A DNA stretch of 64,000 nucleotides from Zygaena filipendulae (GCA_907165275.2 OU015664.1:3434001-3498000), one strand, 5' to 3'; positions 50,015-62,700 are shown, numbered from the stretch's first letter. Translations and numbers: made by a program. The notes: generated by a model not told the origin, from the sequence alone.

Positions 50015-50545
50015 CCAGACTGATGGCCCGGAACGGCCCCCCCAGCCTCCCGCCCCCCAGGGGGTAGGGTCGTTTGTACCCCTCTTTCGTTATTTTGCAG
50101 ATTCTGTTACGCACCTATGTGATGTTGTCATCGCTTATATTACGTTTGTGATAAACAATGTGATTAAAAATCAGTGTGATCTGCTTATTTGTAATATATT
50201 TCATCTAAAAAGTATTCACTTTAAACATAATTTATTTGTATCTATAGTTGAGCGTAAGCGTCGTCAGGCGTACAATATTATTGAAGGAACAGTCCTTTTT
50301 GATTATAGGTTGGTTGATTTAAAAGGTAATTAGGTCAATAAAAAAAATATAGGTACTAACAATTCAAATAAAGGGATTTGGTCAACTATAAAATAAGTGT
50401 GTATCTGTATACGTGTTGGAGCCAGCCCGTTGCCCTTTGGCTCCCGAATTAGGCGCCCCCTTCCACCCCAAGCGCCCCCTCGCGCCCGGGGGGCCGCCTC
50501 TCCCTCACAGGACACTGCGAGTGTAAGGATAAATGGGAGGGCTGG
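50015..50545. other. Two C-rich islands (50020-50080 and 50440-50540)
   Basis: Runs such as GGCCCCCCCAGCCTCCCGCC and CGCCCCCTCGCGCCCGGGG stand out in an AT-rich background, separated by about 360 bp of ordinary AT-rich DNA. The minus-strand open frame across the second island is compositional. Confidence 0.35.
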
Positions 50546-52344
50546 CTCTTCTGGTTAAGTGTAGATTTTCCGAATGCGGTGTTGATGATGGCCGACTAAT
50601 GATGCCGCTTCTATATTTTTTATCGATATTTTCGAAAACTTATTTTGACTACTCATTATAAAGTTCGGATGGATAAAACGAAATCAGAGTAATTTCCAAA
50701 GCGGAGGACATTAAAAAATTAAAAAAAATATATTGAACTATACTGCCCACCCACTGCTGGTAGGTATGTTTATGTTTGTTCTGTTCGATATCAAAAGCAA
50801 GATCCAGTCTGAGCGTCGAGCTTCAATTAGTAGTCGTCAGTATATATACAGGTGTGTTGAATCTGCTTAAGAGCATACCTATACCTATCATGATGGATTG
50901 AGCCGCTAGCGCCCTTGCCGTGACCAGGTAGGTATACCGGCAGCGGTCATACGGCAACTATCTTATTTTACAATATGATTAGGCAGAAACTACATGGACA
51001 TTTCGAACTTAAGGATCATTTGTATCGTTCATCCTTAAAGTCAGTCCTCCTTACAAAGCTAGCTGGTGAAGCATAATGCACTCATTCATTTTGTAATAGA
51101 AAAATAACTGTTTATCGATATCAGTCTGCAGTTCTTTGTCACAGCTCTACGGTGGCAATTTTCCGAGACCGTTGGACAGCCGGGTTGTAAATACTCGTGT
51201 AAAATTGTCCACATTCCCTCCCCGGCAGCCTTTTGTGTTTATATGCGAGTATTTCTTTGTTATTTACCCGGCCTGCCACTGCTACCTGGATTCCCATTTA
51301 CTTGTTATGTCGAATGGAGTTTCGCCCCCACCTACCCAACCCATATTGTAATAATTCTTTATTAATGTTAAAAATATTGTTATTTCTTTTATACATTTTG
51401 TGAATAATATAAATTTTAATGGTTATTGTTTAATTAAATCTATTAAAAATAGGTCATAGAATATAAAATTCTAGAGAAAAGAAAAGGGCTACCTGTTAAC
51501 AACCAAACTAATAAGTTTAATGAAAAACGATAATTAGGTATGATTGTAAATATAACAACGCCTCGTAACGTAATGTTTTTTTCGGCAGGGAACAGTCAGA
51601 TTACGTCAAAGATTTTTCCAAACGTTTTCTTATTGTATTATTATAATGTCTTGCGCGTAACCTAATTAATGGGACTAGGCAGGCCACGGTAAGATAAGAG
51701 TTACCGGTATAATTTGTGATTCATTGATTATTATCCTTCTCTGGATAAAAAGTACAAGAAGTAAAAGTATAAGATTAGTTTTCAAAAATATTTTAATTAT
51801 GCTATAACAATATTAGTTATTTAAATTTATCGTTGATAAAAATCTCGTTGGAGCCTTCAGCCGCCAACGAAATCCGTTCTATCCAACTAATTAACAAGTT
51901 TTTTTTTTCAATCCTTTTTGTACGTAATAAGTTAATATAGCCTCAATACCTTTGTTAAATAGTTTTTAACAGAAAACGATTTCAGAAAATAAACATACAT
52001 AAGTGCCTTAGATTTAAATTAATTTTAATTGTGTTGTGTCTCTGAATCTTCAAATAAATGCCTTTTCATTTTTTCATTTTAACACCGTCCTTCAGATTTT
52101 GATTTGCGAATTAATTGCTAGACAGAAATGAGTGGTTCGAGGCGAGTAGCTAAGTGCTACGCGGCGCGCGGCGTGGCGCGGGCGCTACGCAGCTCGCGGT
52201 TCGTAGCGACCGACCGCTACCTGCGATTAAGATAAGCGGATACTACGCTAAACTAATACGAGAGGATCTTTCTAACTCACATTTATTTGTCTATCCTTGT
52301 CTTTGTACCTATCCTCCTTATACTAATAACTGTTGCACGCTCGT

Positions 52345-52556
52345 CAATTTGTCGGAGAATTTTTATTGAACTCCGAAATTATTGCAAATAAAAAAGCTGG
52401 TAATATTATAAATGCGAGTGATAAATAATTATTTTTGGTTTGTAATTCTTTCACGCCTCAACTATACAACCGATCATCATGATATGTTGCAAACACGTTG
52501 TCACGGGTACAGAAAAGGACATAAAATTCCTTTTATCTAGATAAAAAATAGGTACC
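52345..52556 (-). mobile_element. CCGCGG-family interspersed element, tail portion, interrupted by the Harbinger element
   Basis: Read on the minus strand, this contains the family's 3' half: a GTACCCGTGACAACGTG-like word, the YGATCGGTTG region and GTGAAAG, ending in a TTATAATATTA tail. The matching 5' end is found beyond the Harbinger insertion at 53109-53145 (CGCGAGCGAAGACGCGGGCACAG region). The piece at 52345-52395 looks like the remnant of a second, partial copy. Confidence 0.6.
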
Positions 52557-52564
52557 TACACTAA

Positions 52565-53105
52565 GGGCCGGCGCCCATTATCGGCATCGGCAAGGAAAAG
52601 GATCCTTCAGCATCCTACATGCAAGCGCACACTATCAGTAATTATGCTTTGGCATGCTTAAGGATGACGAGGCGTCCTTAAGGATGCCGCACCGTCCTGT
52701 AGCTTGCCGAAGCGTTTCAATATCGTATTTCTCGTCATAACAGTCTCAGAGTTGTTACAAGCTAGTTGTCTGAATTGTATTTAATATGGTGGACTGGGAT
52801 CTAGTGTTCATAGCAACTCTTGCTGAAGAAGAAGATAAATCTAATCAATCAAGAAGATTTTGGGTGAACAACCTTTGGAAGCAACGACATATGTCCGGTG
52901 AATTCAAGGACCGAAGGATGCCGAAGCATCCCGAAGCATTCTCAAGGCTGCCGATACAGCAGCCTCAAGCATACCGAAGCGGTATTTTTGTTATTACGAC
53001 CACATATCACGGAAATTTCTACTTTATTGCCATTATATTATAGTATATTGCTATTTGCCACCAGAAATCCTTTTCCTTGCCGATGCCGATAATGGGCGCC
53101 GGCCC
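52565..53105 (+). mobile_element. Internally deleted PIF/Harbinger DNA transposon with 39-bp perfect terminal inverted repeats
   Basis: The termini at 52565-52603 and 53067-53105 are perfect inverted copies starting GGGCCGGCGCCCATTATCGG. They are flanked by TAA on the left and TTA on the right, close to the TWA target typical of PIF/Harbinger. Next to both ends are short GC-rich sub-repeats built on AAGGATGCCGAAGC-like words. The centre carries the beginning of a transposase frame (see 52786-53043), so this is a deletion derivative of an autonomous element rather than an unrelated MITE. It sits inside a minus-strand copy of the CCGCGG interspersed family (pieces at 52345-52556 and 53109-53145) and is therefore the younger insertion. 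Confidence 0.8.
52786..53043 (+). pseudogene. Truncated Harbinger-type transposase, N-terminal remnant
   Basis: The 85-codon frame starts with a Met followed by a short acidic stretch (LAEEEDKSN, residues 12-20) and then RRFWVNNLWKQRHMSGEF (residues 23-40). That matches the usual start of PIF/Harbinger nuclease proteins in insects: an acidic run, then an R-R-x-W-V-x-x-x-x-x-x-R core ending in GEF or GEY. After residue 40 the expected helical region and the DDE nuclease domain are missing. The frame instead runs into the element's own subterminal repeats and a stop at 53041-53043. The protein would be about a tenth of a full transposase and cannot be catalytic. The family call is recognition by motif, not by alignment. 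Confidence 0.6.
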
Positions 53106-53108
53106 TTA

Positions 53109-53145
53109 TAATAACGCGAGCGAAGACGCGGGCACAGAGAGTAAT
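53109..53145 (-). mobile_element. 5' end of the interrupted CCGCGG-family element
   Basis: On the minus strand this reads TACTCTCTGTGCCCGCGTC, equivalent to the ACTAGCTGTGCCCCGCGG start of other copies. It lies directly beyond the right terminus of the Harbinger element. Confidence 0.5.
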
Positions 53146-53489
53146 TAATAAAATTTAAATACTAATTACTAAAGTATTGTTAAAAAATATGTTCATATTC
53201 ATTAGAAGTAATCACCGTTGAGCTTTATAACGAAATGTCTCCATTTCACCTTCTACTTTCGCCTGGATAATCTTATTTTATACGCCGCTAAGGTATTATA
53301 ATCTTATTCCACCTAATATTAAGGTCTGAAATCGCGAACTGAAGATGTAGGAGTTAAAATGTATTACCTTTTATTGTGATCTTCAACACGGATTAAGAGA
53401 GAGTGCGGTTTTGAATTTTGATTCGAACTGTGGCGCGAAACTTGGCCATTTAAATTAGACCTTTCACGGGTTATTTGTTGGGCCGTTCT

Positions 53490-53840
53490 TATTCTAATTC
53501 ACCGAAGGGTGCGAGGGGCGCGGTAGACCAGTTTGCGTTGGATTTCGCCAACTATGCCCACCTTCTACGCGGTCTTGTGATTACATTCCACGGAACTGTT
53601 TTAACGTAGATTTTGGGTTAAATTCGGCATTAATGCTTGAGTTATGATGGGGTTTCAGTCACAATAGCTAATCAAAAAGTTATTTCATTAAAATAAAACT
53701 TCGCCATCGGACCGGTTCGCGTCCACGAGTCTGCGTGGCCAGTTATTAGGGCGTTTCAACCCTTCCCTCGCTGTGTGACCTCCTCGACCCGTTTCCCCGT
53801 TTTTCAACAAATTTACAACCCTCATTGCATGCGCTCTTTA
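53490..53840. other. GC-richer unique stretch
   Basis: No transposon words and no protein resemblance. Contains GGGTGCGAGGGGCGCGG and CGGACCGGTTCGCGTCC. Possibly conserved non-coding sequence. Confidence 0.3.
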
Positions 53841-54261
53841 GAAACGAAAAATACATTACTTTTTATTTTCATATAATAGTAAAGTTTTTATTGTTTATTG
53901 TGTAACACGTGTCGTTTATTATTATTTTATTACGAGTGATGATATTGTGGTGATAAATTATTACATGCGGCCGATCTAGGTGATCAGTTTAAATATAAAT
54001 AATAATTCATTATATCTATTTTGAAACGCCTTCCAAAAAGAAGGAATTTCTGTGTTCGACGGTATGTAAGCATGTTTTTATTTATACACCACAATATTGC
54101 ACTACTAAAAATATTCCTTGTTGCTAAGAGCAATTATCTTAAGGAATTTTCGTGATTATGATGAAAATTAAAGTACTTAGGTATAATATAGTGCTATTTT
54201 CAGTTAATAACTTCCTACAAAAATTAAAAAAATACCTACTCTTATAACTTAAACCTTACAG

Positions 54262-54386
54262 ATATTATAAATACGAAAAAGAGTTTGTTTGTGACGCTTT
54301 CACGCCTCAACGGCTCAACGACACTTTCCCGGAATTCCCACAGGAACTCCGAAATTACCGCGGGTAAACCGCGGGGAACAGCTAGT
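54262..54386 (-). mobile_element. CCGCGG-family element, internally deleted
   Basis: Minus strand: AACTAGCTGTTCCCCGCGGT, GGAGTTCCTGTGGGAATTCC, then a direct jump to GTTGAGCCGTTGAGGCGTG and a TTATAATATCT tail. About 80 bp of the middle is absent. Confidence 0.7.
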
Positions 54387-54892
54387 TAGTAAAAACACAA
54401 AGCAACACGTAAAGCTAATAAAAAAAAAATTGGAAAAAAAGAATTTGATTTGTCCATTTTAGTAATATCGTTCTTTCCTCTTTTATACAATACAAAAGAG
54501 GTCACTCTCGTCTTCGTTATTTAAAACTAATATTTTCTTTTCTTGTAGAATAAGTAGGTACAGGCGAGATGGCTTTTTGACCATATCCAACCATGAAAGC
54601 TTAATTAAAAAAAAAACAACGAAAACGAATATGTATTATAATTTTGTTCAGTAAAAAAACGCAGCGATTGAATGAATACACATTTCTTTTTAGTTTATTT
54701 TTGAATAATTTATTTAGAAACTTTAACAGCACTAAACTTAAATGGAATTAATATTATACTAAATCAAATATAAGCCTGTCTACTATCTACCTATCAGTAT
54801 AGGATAGGTAATGCTGTATCATATGATTTCAATGTAGTAGGTACATAATGTGCATATTATTTATCTTTTCACTACATATAGTATAAAAAAGA

Positions 54893-55084
54893 TCGCTTCT
54901 CGCTGTTTGTTTGTCCCTATGTAAGTCTATGCTTAGATCTTTAATACTACACAACGGGTTTTGAAGCGGTCTTTTTAATAGATATAGTGATTCAAGAGGA
55001 AGGTTTACACGTATAATTTATCCGGGAATTCTCGCGGGAACTACAAAATTACCTACTGTGGGTTAAACCTCGGGGGACAGCTAT
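54893..55084 (-). mobile_element. CCGCGG-family element, ATACGT subfamily
   Basis: Minus strand: AGCTGTCCCCCGAGG, TTCCCGCGAGAATTCCCGG, ATAAATTATACGTGTAAACC, GAATCACTATATCTATTAA. The 49455-49600 stretch on the plus strand carries the same words and is a further fragment. Confidence 0.6.
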
Positions 55085-55104
55085 AATTATAACAATAAAT
55101 TAAA

Positions 55105-55320
55105 AAAAAAATGCGTGAGTATCATAGAACACTTGGGTAGAACAAGGTTTTTTCCAAATTAAACTGAGTCCGTTATGCCATTATGCGTGTAAAGAGGCAA
55201 AAATGCAAAATAACGCACTTCGAAAAAATTCCAGTAGCTTTGTTTTTCCGTAAGGTTGCCGTATGATGCCGTGACGGAAAATGATACTTTTCATTACTCA
55301 TACTCGGAAAGTAGGTCTGA
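55105..55320. repeat. Dispersed repeat D, copy 2
   Basis: A-run then ATGCGTGAGTATCATAGAAC, later ATGCCGTGACGGAAAATGAT, paralleling 8400-8632 but with a longer middle. Confidence 0.5.
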
Positions 55321-55519
55321 AGTTGCCTGAGAAGCGGGTTGAAAGTAACTCTTTTCAGCCCTAGGGAGAATCGCTTTCAACTGACAACTGTCAAATTATT
55401 AAAAAAAAACTAGGTCTATTTTCACATTTCCATTGAACCATGTTTCAACTTTCTATACAGCCAGCGCGATGTAAAATTGAAATAACGTAAAGTTTAAGTA
55501 GGTATTAATTAAAATAAAA

Positions 55520-55935
55520 TTCACTCACTTTTTCTTAAGCTAATTCCTATTTATATTTTTTTATTTTCTTTAATTAATAATTAAAGATAATATTTTTTTT
55601 AGGTCGCCACAATGTAAATAAAAAATACTGGCTGAATAGCTAGCCGGCCAAAGAAAAAGAAATAGGTGGGAAAGTGTCAAGCGACTATCCGATCTTCACT
55701 CATTTTTTCTTTAGCTAATTCCTATTTTTATTTTGACTTTCCTTGCATTCGTAATGAAAAGAACAGTGTAACCCTCGGGAGAAAGACTTATTTAGTCCCT
55801 CGATCTATTGGCGCCCTCGCTACGCTCGGGCACCAAACCCCGTCTCAGGACTAAATAAGTTACTTTCACCCCTAGGATAACAATGTACTATTTAATACTC
55901 CCATCCGTACCATGCGATAGAACTTCGTTCTAATA
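55520..55935. repeat. Composite repeat: direct repeat plus end of repeat D
   Basis: A roughly 40-bp word (TTCACTCACTTTTTCTTAAG… at 55520-55560) recurs as TTCACTCATTTTTTCTTTAG… at 55695-55735. Further right, GGCGCCCTCGCTACGCTCGG (about 55810) lies between two ACTAAATAAGT-type inverted words, then the CCCATCCGTACCATGCG / GAACTTCGTTCT end shared with repeat D. It appears to be several repeat pieces; class unknown. Confidence 0.45.
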
Positions 55936-58900
55936 AAATTAAAATCCTTTCATAAATTGCGAATAACGTTTACTATAATGTACTATTAACTCGAATTTAT
56001 GAATGCAAACGAAAAACCAGTTTTTCAACTTAACCCTTTTCGCAAAGTGCGTTTGCGAAAAATAAAACACTATAGGTGCATTGTCAAAAATAGCCAGATG
56101 GCGATTTTTGACAGTGCTGTTATTGTTAAATAGAATATGAAATGTGTGCCAAAAAAAAATAACGGTCATTTCGAAATTTTGTCCAGTAATCTCAAACTGT
56201 ATAATTATGTTAGTTTAGTATTTTAATCGTTAGTGCATCAGGTAGAGATCGCTTAATGGCTTGAACGTCAATTGACGTCGAATATTTATATTATATTTTT
56301 TGTCGTGACAGTATGGCTCATAGTAACTACGAGTATCTTATCAGTAGGTAGAGTAAAACTGTAGGGAACAGCTAGGTTAGTTATCGCCAATTACCTATTA
56401 CCTATAAAATCAGATCCTAGTAATTTTTTTTTTATTTTTTTTTATTTTTTATTGATAGGTATTTACTTACCTATTATTATATATTATTACCTATTATATT
56501 ATATATTATTACTTAGCTTATTCTTAGATAAGTTTCGCATTTAATTTAATTTAGAGCCAGAGTGACACACATCACATACACGATTGGCACAAATATCTAT
56601 AATATTACTTACCAATGAAAGATTGTAATAATAAATGCAACACTTATTTCTTTTTTTATTTAATAAACCCAAAAAGCCGAATAACTACATTAAATTGCTT
56701 TTTATTTTTTAAAAAGAAAAGTTTGGTTATATAGTTATCAATAATACCATATTTCCTATTTGAACCATCAACTTGTCCACTAAGAATAAAAAAAAAATAC
56801 TGAAAGTTTCTATAAAAATAATAAATTATTAAGTAACCACACTCATGTATAAAGTAATGAAATTGTATAAGCATCTATTTTTAGTTGCTAAAACTAACCT
56901 GCAATGCTTTCTTTAAAAGATTTAATATTCTCTAAGTACCCCTGTCTCAGGCGACTTCAATCGATAACACACCCCATACAAAACTGCCCCAAACATGACC
57001 GGTGTCCACGCCATGGGCGGAGCTACGTCTTGCATCGTAAATGCCCATTGGTCAAACTATAAATGTGTAACGTGTTATTTTTTGTAACGTTATTTTTATA
57101 AGCACGCTATCCTTATTAGAATATGTCATTTGATTTTTAGCGGGAGTTGAAGATGGCGGTTCCATTATTTATTTATTTTTTCAAAAAAAAAAAAATATAA
57201 AAATCGATTTGGTTGTGTTCTATATACTGTTTGAACATAAGATTTCGTGAACGATTTTGCAACCTGTATTACCTATCATAAACTGCTTTCACAAACTGAA
57301 TAAATGCAATATTTGTGACTGCCAAATGCCAATAAGAAAGGGAAAAAAGAAAGATTTATTATAACTAAAAAAAAACTTGATTTAAAGAAATCTAAAGAAT
57401 CTAATCTAAAGAGTCTAATAGGATTTTAGGTACCCGGTTCTAATAGGAACTCCATAACTACCGCAACAACTATTTTATCTTTGCCGGTCTCTACCGGGCA
57501 ACTTTTTGTAGACCGAGTAGAGCAATCGGTAATCAAAAATTACACTTGAAATTTAAAAATTACTATAATAACCACAGACAAATTGTAGACTACGCAAATT
57601 ATGCCTCAAAACGTGCCACTAGTAAGCTCTGTTGCCCGAATTACGTGTGACTGTAGTTTGTAGGTACTTATGTAACGCCGAAAATAATCACCGAACATAG
57701 GTAATTGTATCTGAGCTCTACATGTTTTTGTGATCAGATACAAATTTAAGACTGAGTGAATCTCTTCATTATGAAATTAATTAGTCAATCCTCTATGATG
57801 ATATTTGCGTTAATTACCGAGTTTCCCCAAATAATTTCGATTTTAAAAGTACACTATGTCACTCAGGAACACTGTAGCTATATAGCCTATACGTGTGACC
57901 ATTTTAAAAATTGTTTGTTTTTGAGTTTATCCATTACAAACAAAGAGATAAAAATTTAAATGTTTTCTCTTTATGATATTAGTATAGATGTATGGGTGTC
58001 TAAAATGAATTCAACTCGGTACTGCAATGCGACGTTAATAATATTAAGGCGGGCAAGTTATTACATCCACTTTATTATTTAGTACGGCCGTGGTCAGCCT
58101 CCGAGGACTGCTCGCTGCCGGAGTCGCATCCAACTTTTATTATTACGACTCTGGGACGCAACTGTGGCTGCGCCTTTTGTTTTTGGCCAATGTTACGTTT
58201 ATTTCGTAGATATCGGTTTTTTGATAAGCACACCACTAGTAGTTGCACCAGTAATTTTAAACGAGGGTTTTATTCAAAACCACGATTGTTCATGATTGTA
58301 TGTCACAAATAGAAGCATAAATAAATAAAATCCTTACTGTTAAAAATGCGATTGAGTGTTTGTTTGTTACGCATTCACGTCCTAACCATCCTACCTACAT
58401 CATTAAAATTTTGCATATTGGTCGTATTATTATTTTGGTTGGTACTGCATCGTATACAGCTTCCAAATTTGCCTCAAATCGCTGGGATATTTCTCGTCGT
58501 GCGTGCAAATCCCAAGTTGGGTTAGTATTTAGGGACCACAGACCGACCGCCGCGCCGCACTGTTTGGATTTTATTCAAGAGTTTTACAATCATTTTTTGC
58601 TATCTAGACCTGTGCCGTGCACGGTTCAACTGGTCTTTACCGTCGGAGCTGGTTGTACAAGCGATTAAGGTGAGTGTCGCCCGCTCGGGGCGGTTCGCAT
58701 TTTATCCTTTATTAAGTACTTTCCATTTTAGGCAATATCAGGATCAGGAGCTATCGAAAAACTGGAAAAACGTGACTAGTGTTTGTATATTTATTTATTC
58801 TTTGTTGCCCTGAATCAGTTAAAATTGGATTATACCTACTTGACGTGTCGAAAAAAAATTTACTTCAGGATGTGTAAACAAATCGGAATAAATAATAAAT

Positions 58901-59799
58901 AAGAAGAATCTAACTTGACTCGTACATTAGTGACATCTAGATATTTAATGCTTATACTTTCTGCAATTAGATGATTATTTACGCCACCTAGCGGTGTAAT
59001 GTTAAACTGACTGCTAAATTCCAATAAATCGAATAAGATGCTTGATTATTATCACTGATTCATTCTTCTTATTAGGAATATGGGTAAGAACAATGCAAAA
59101 TAGCTAAGTTCAAATAAGTCATATTTACTTTATTCTAATTTACTTTTAGTTATAATTATTATCCACCCAAAGAAACAGTAATTTACTCCAAACTATGATG
59201 AAAAAATATAAATAATAATATTTAAAAATAAATTACCTACTAGTGGCAACTGACTAAGAAGCGATTTGGATGACTAGACCTCAAGATGAGAGTAATAAGA
59301 TCAACCCACGAGCTAGATGACTAGACGAGAGTAGGTAGCTTAAGACAGGTAAGTATCTTAAGTTAAACAACCTAAATAGGTAAGTATTAAACCTTTTATG
59401 CTTTTATAGAGCTAAGAGTTAGGAACAAGATTTTTTTCGAAATGATTTCAATTAGATACCTATAGCAGATATAGTTAAATACTTACTTTACCTGTCTATA
59501 ATATGTTCTGCATAGGTAGATATATTTGAAAGTGCAAGACTTCCACACGTCTTTAGATTTAAAACAATTATGATATGTTTTCACAGCGAGAGCTCATTAA
59601 ATAATTTAGGTAGGTAATCGTAAATTCCTAACAGTTTTAAAAATATGCAAGTTTAAATATAGATAGTTGTGAAAACGTCCCATAAGCACAATGTAAGTTG
59701 AAAGCTCGTAGCATCTGTTTATTTTTGCTACTCGCTAAAAGATGGCGCTAGTGATGGGCTAAAATGGTCGAAAAGCTTTCAACTTCGCAATATTTAGAA
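55936..59799. other. Intergenic DNA
   Basis: T-rich low-complexity DNA at 56425-56520. A retroelement tail fragment at 58325-58425. GC-richer unique patches at 58080-58190 and 58480-58700. The second of these ends in a strong splice-donor-like AAG/GTGAGT (58667-58675). Confidence 0.35.
57015..57063 (+). promoter_or_regulatory. Promoter-like block: GGGCGG, inverted CCAAT, TATAAA
   Basis: GGGCGG (57015-57020), ATTGG (57047-57051) and TATAAA (57058-57063) occur in order. The CCATTGGTCAA word also occurs at 7346 and 48236. The CCAAT-to-TATA distance is far shorter than usual and no gene follows on the plus strand, so this is weak. Confidence 0.25.
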
Positions 59800-62700
59800 C
59801 AAAATAATTTTAATATTGTATTAATGTCTCAATGTCTGATGGTTTTTTTAGCTGTTATTCTTGGTTAGTTTTTCTTTTTAAAACAATACCTAATGTTTTT
59901 TGTATTTAATACATGCTAGAGCATCTTAGGTCTTGTAGCTGTTGTAAGATTTGTCAATGGTAATGTTAATAGTAATAAATTATTTGATAAAATCTGACTG
60001 CAACCTTTATTTGGTGTAGGTATAGGTATCATCTAAAAAGCAAAGCACTTTGCTGTTTTTCCAACTTCTTATTTGTATGTACAGTTTTTAACATTTTAAT
60101 GTCAAATATTTAAATAAGAAGCCAGCTAATCTTTATCTACCTAACTTTGTATACGAATTGTCTTTGAGTGACGATTTACATCGACAGAAATTACAACATG
60201 ATTAGGTAAGTCATAATCATGCATAACTTTTGGTGGGTAGGCTGAGTCTAAAAACTTTGGTTAGTAGGCTCGAGTTTTACCTACGAGCAAAATGTAGAGC
60301 GAATGGAACTTTTTCTGCCTTTTTGTTTTTGGGAATCCAGTAATGTTAATAACGGTATTGAAATCTTTTCTTAATTAAGTGGCTACGCGGTTTTTCTGAG
60401 TTTTAATAATTAAAAGTACCTAATTAAAAGTATTATTTATATTATTAACTTAATTATGTTAATAATATTTCTCTATTCAGTAGGTAGTATAGGTTTCCAA
60501 AATAGTTACCTAGGTGATTTTTTATTCACTTCGCTTCGTAATTGTAATTATCTACTTATTATACTTACTAGATGATTTATACGTGGTTTCACTCGATACT
60601 TTAGGATGGCCTCGAGCACACTTTGTCGTACCGGGACGCAAGTACCTATTCTTAATCTAAACTTAAGAGTATAAGGAGTATAATAATTTCAATTGAAATC
60701 CATTCTGAAGTTTTTATGCGATACTTGCGGTTCAAATGGACTAAAATTCCAATAAAACAAAAATAAAGCCATCATTTTACCTTTACCTTCGCCGCTTTTT
60801 TTTGCAATTTACAATGACACTGCTGTTAACTTATTATTAAGTGTATAGAAGATGTAGAATGTATAAACTGTAGGTAATGAGCGATAGCTTATTGCTAAGT
60901 AAGTTACTGTAGGTATGCAGAGAGAAATCAATCAGAACGAAGAGGTTTTGGTCGCCCTGGAGGGCTCAAAAGATATGTTGGCGAGATAATATCAGTGACC
61001 AGTAGGCACACTGACCGACTCCGTGCAGTGTCAATTAAGTGCAGATTACTGACCAAATATGGTGCCCAACCGAACACCGGTTACAGGAATGCTGCTAACC
61101 GATCTACGGTAGGGAATTTTCAGTCGCAAATTTTACCGAACAAGCCCTATTTTTCTCTCAGGGGCAAATAACTTAAATAATAGAAGCCAGAGTGATATAG
61201 GATCGAGAGTCGAGACGGATCAACGCTGACCGAGCAGTAGTGTAGTATTGATCATGAGTTGAGAATGTTTTAATTTTCAAGTATAAAAACTATAATTATA
61301 CGATTTGATGACATGCTGGTAATCTGTTAATACGGTTCTGCAGTCATGTGTACTTTGGAATATTAATGACTTTTTTCCCAAGCAATGTATAAATATTATT
61401 AACTTGAAATCAGGCAAGAGATTACCGACGAGTCCAGACCTCAGTTTAAATTAAGTATTTTTGCGATAAATGCTTAAAGATTTTTATAAGTATTGCTACA
61501 TAAATTAATTCCCAAATGGCACCCATATTTTACTGAGCTAGGATGTAAAAGTTAAAAATAATTGGGATATTAATCAAACAGATTTTTTTTATCTTTATTT
61601 AACAGTTATTATTTCTCAGCTCTGGTTTGACTCAAGTAAACATATGGGATACTATATAAATTAAAACAACGTCAATATTTAACAAATCGTGGATATTTAT
61701 TGAAATAAAAATTAATAAAAATGAAAAATAATAAAAACAGTTCATCTTTCACGTAGAGTTAGGTACACAATAAAATTTGTTTTAGTATTTTTTTATTTTT
61801 GTGTGTTTACTTTTATTTTGTCCCCAGTCGTTATATATTTCACAACAATTTAATTATTTATTACAGTATATAGACGATTTATTATTTTTTACAGTTCATA
61901 GTGATTTCTTAATACCATCTCTGTCAAAATTTTAATTTTGCAGAATAAGGATTACCAACTTTTATATTTTAAAAAGTTGCTAACGACTTCAAAAACAAAA
62001 TGAAATTTGCGACACCGGTTTAATTTAACTGAGAATCCGTAAAATTAACATATTAATTTGAGTGACACAAAATAAACCAATAAGTATTCTGAGAAAAGTT
62101 TAAAAGTTAGAAATCCTCTTCGAGTGGTATTTAAAGCATGCAGCTTAAAAATATTGACAAGATGGTATTAAACACATGATGAATAATAAAGAAAATTATA
62201 TTATTTTTATATTTTAATAAGTATAGCCATGTAGGAGAAATTTTATGACAATTAGGTTCCGTTCAGACAGTGTAGATTTAAAAAAATGCTTTATCTAACC
62301 GACATAAGTTTTGTTACTACATCGTCAGAAGGGATCCTAATTTATTGAAATGAAAGTAAAATCGCGACACAGTTAGAGTTTGGAGACAAAATATTCGTAT
62401 TATACTTTACTTACATTTATCTAATAGGTATATAAATTCTATAATAATTTATGTTAAGTACGTATACTGAAAGATTTCATGATCGGACTGACGATGACGG
62501 TTAGGTAGGTACGTTCTACCAATCATAAATACCACGAGAAAAACTTTTCATTTATTTTTACTAAGTATATTTATAAAAACAAAACTGGAATTACTTTTCA
62601 GTCTTAATGAAAACAACTCGTTTATCTTTCTTTTCCTCAATAAACAAAATCACGTAACTAAAATATATCGAATGCCTCACAAGATATCTTTAAATGTTAC

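Noticed and set aside
58360..58668. 102-codon plus-strand open frame
   Set aside because: Its first third is the tail of a retroelement copy and the remainder resembles no protein. Kept only as a possible non-coding exon.
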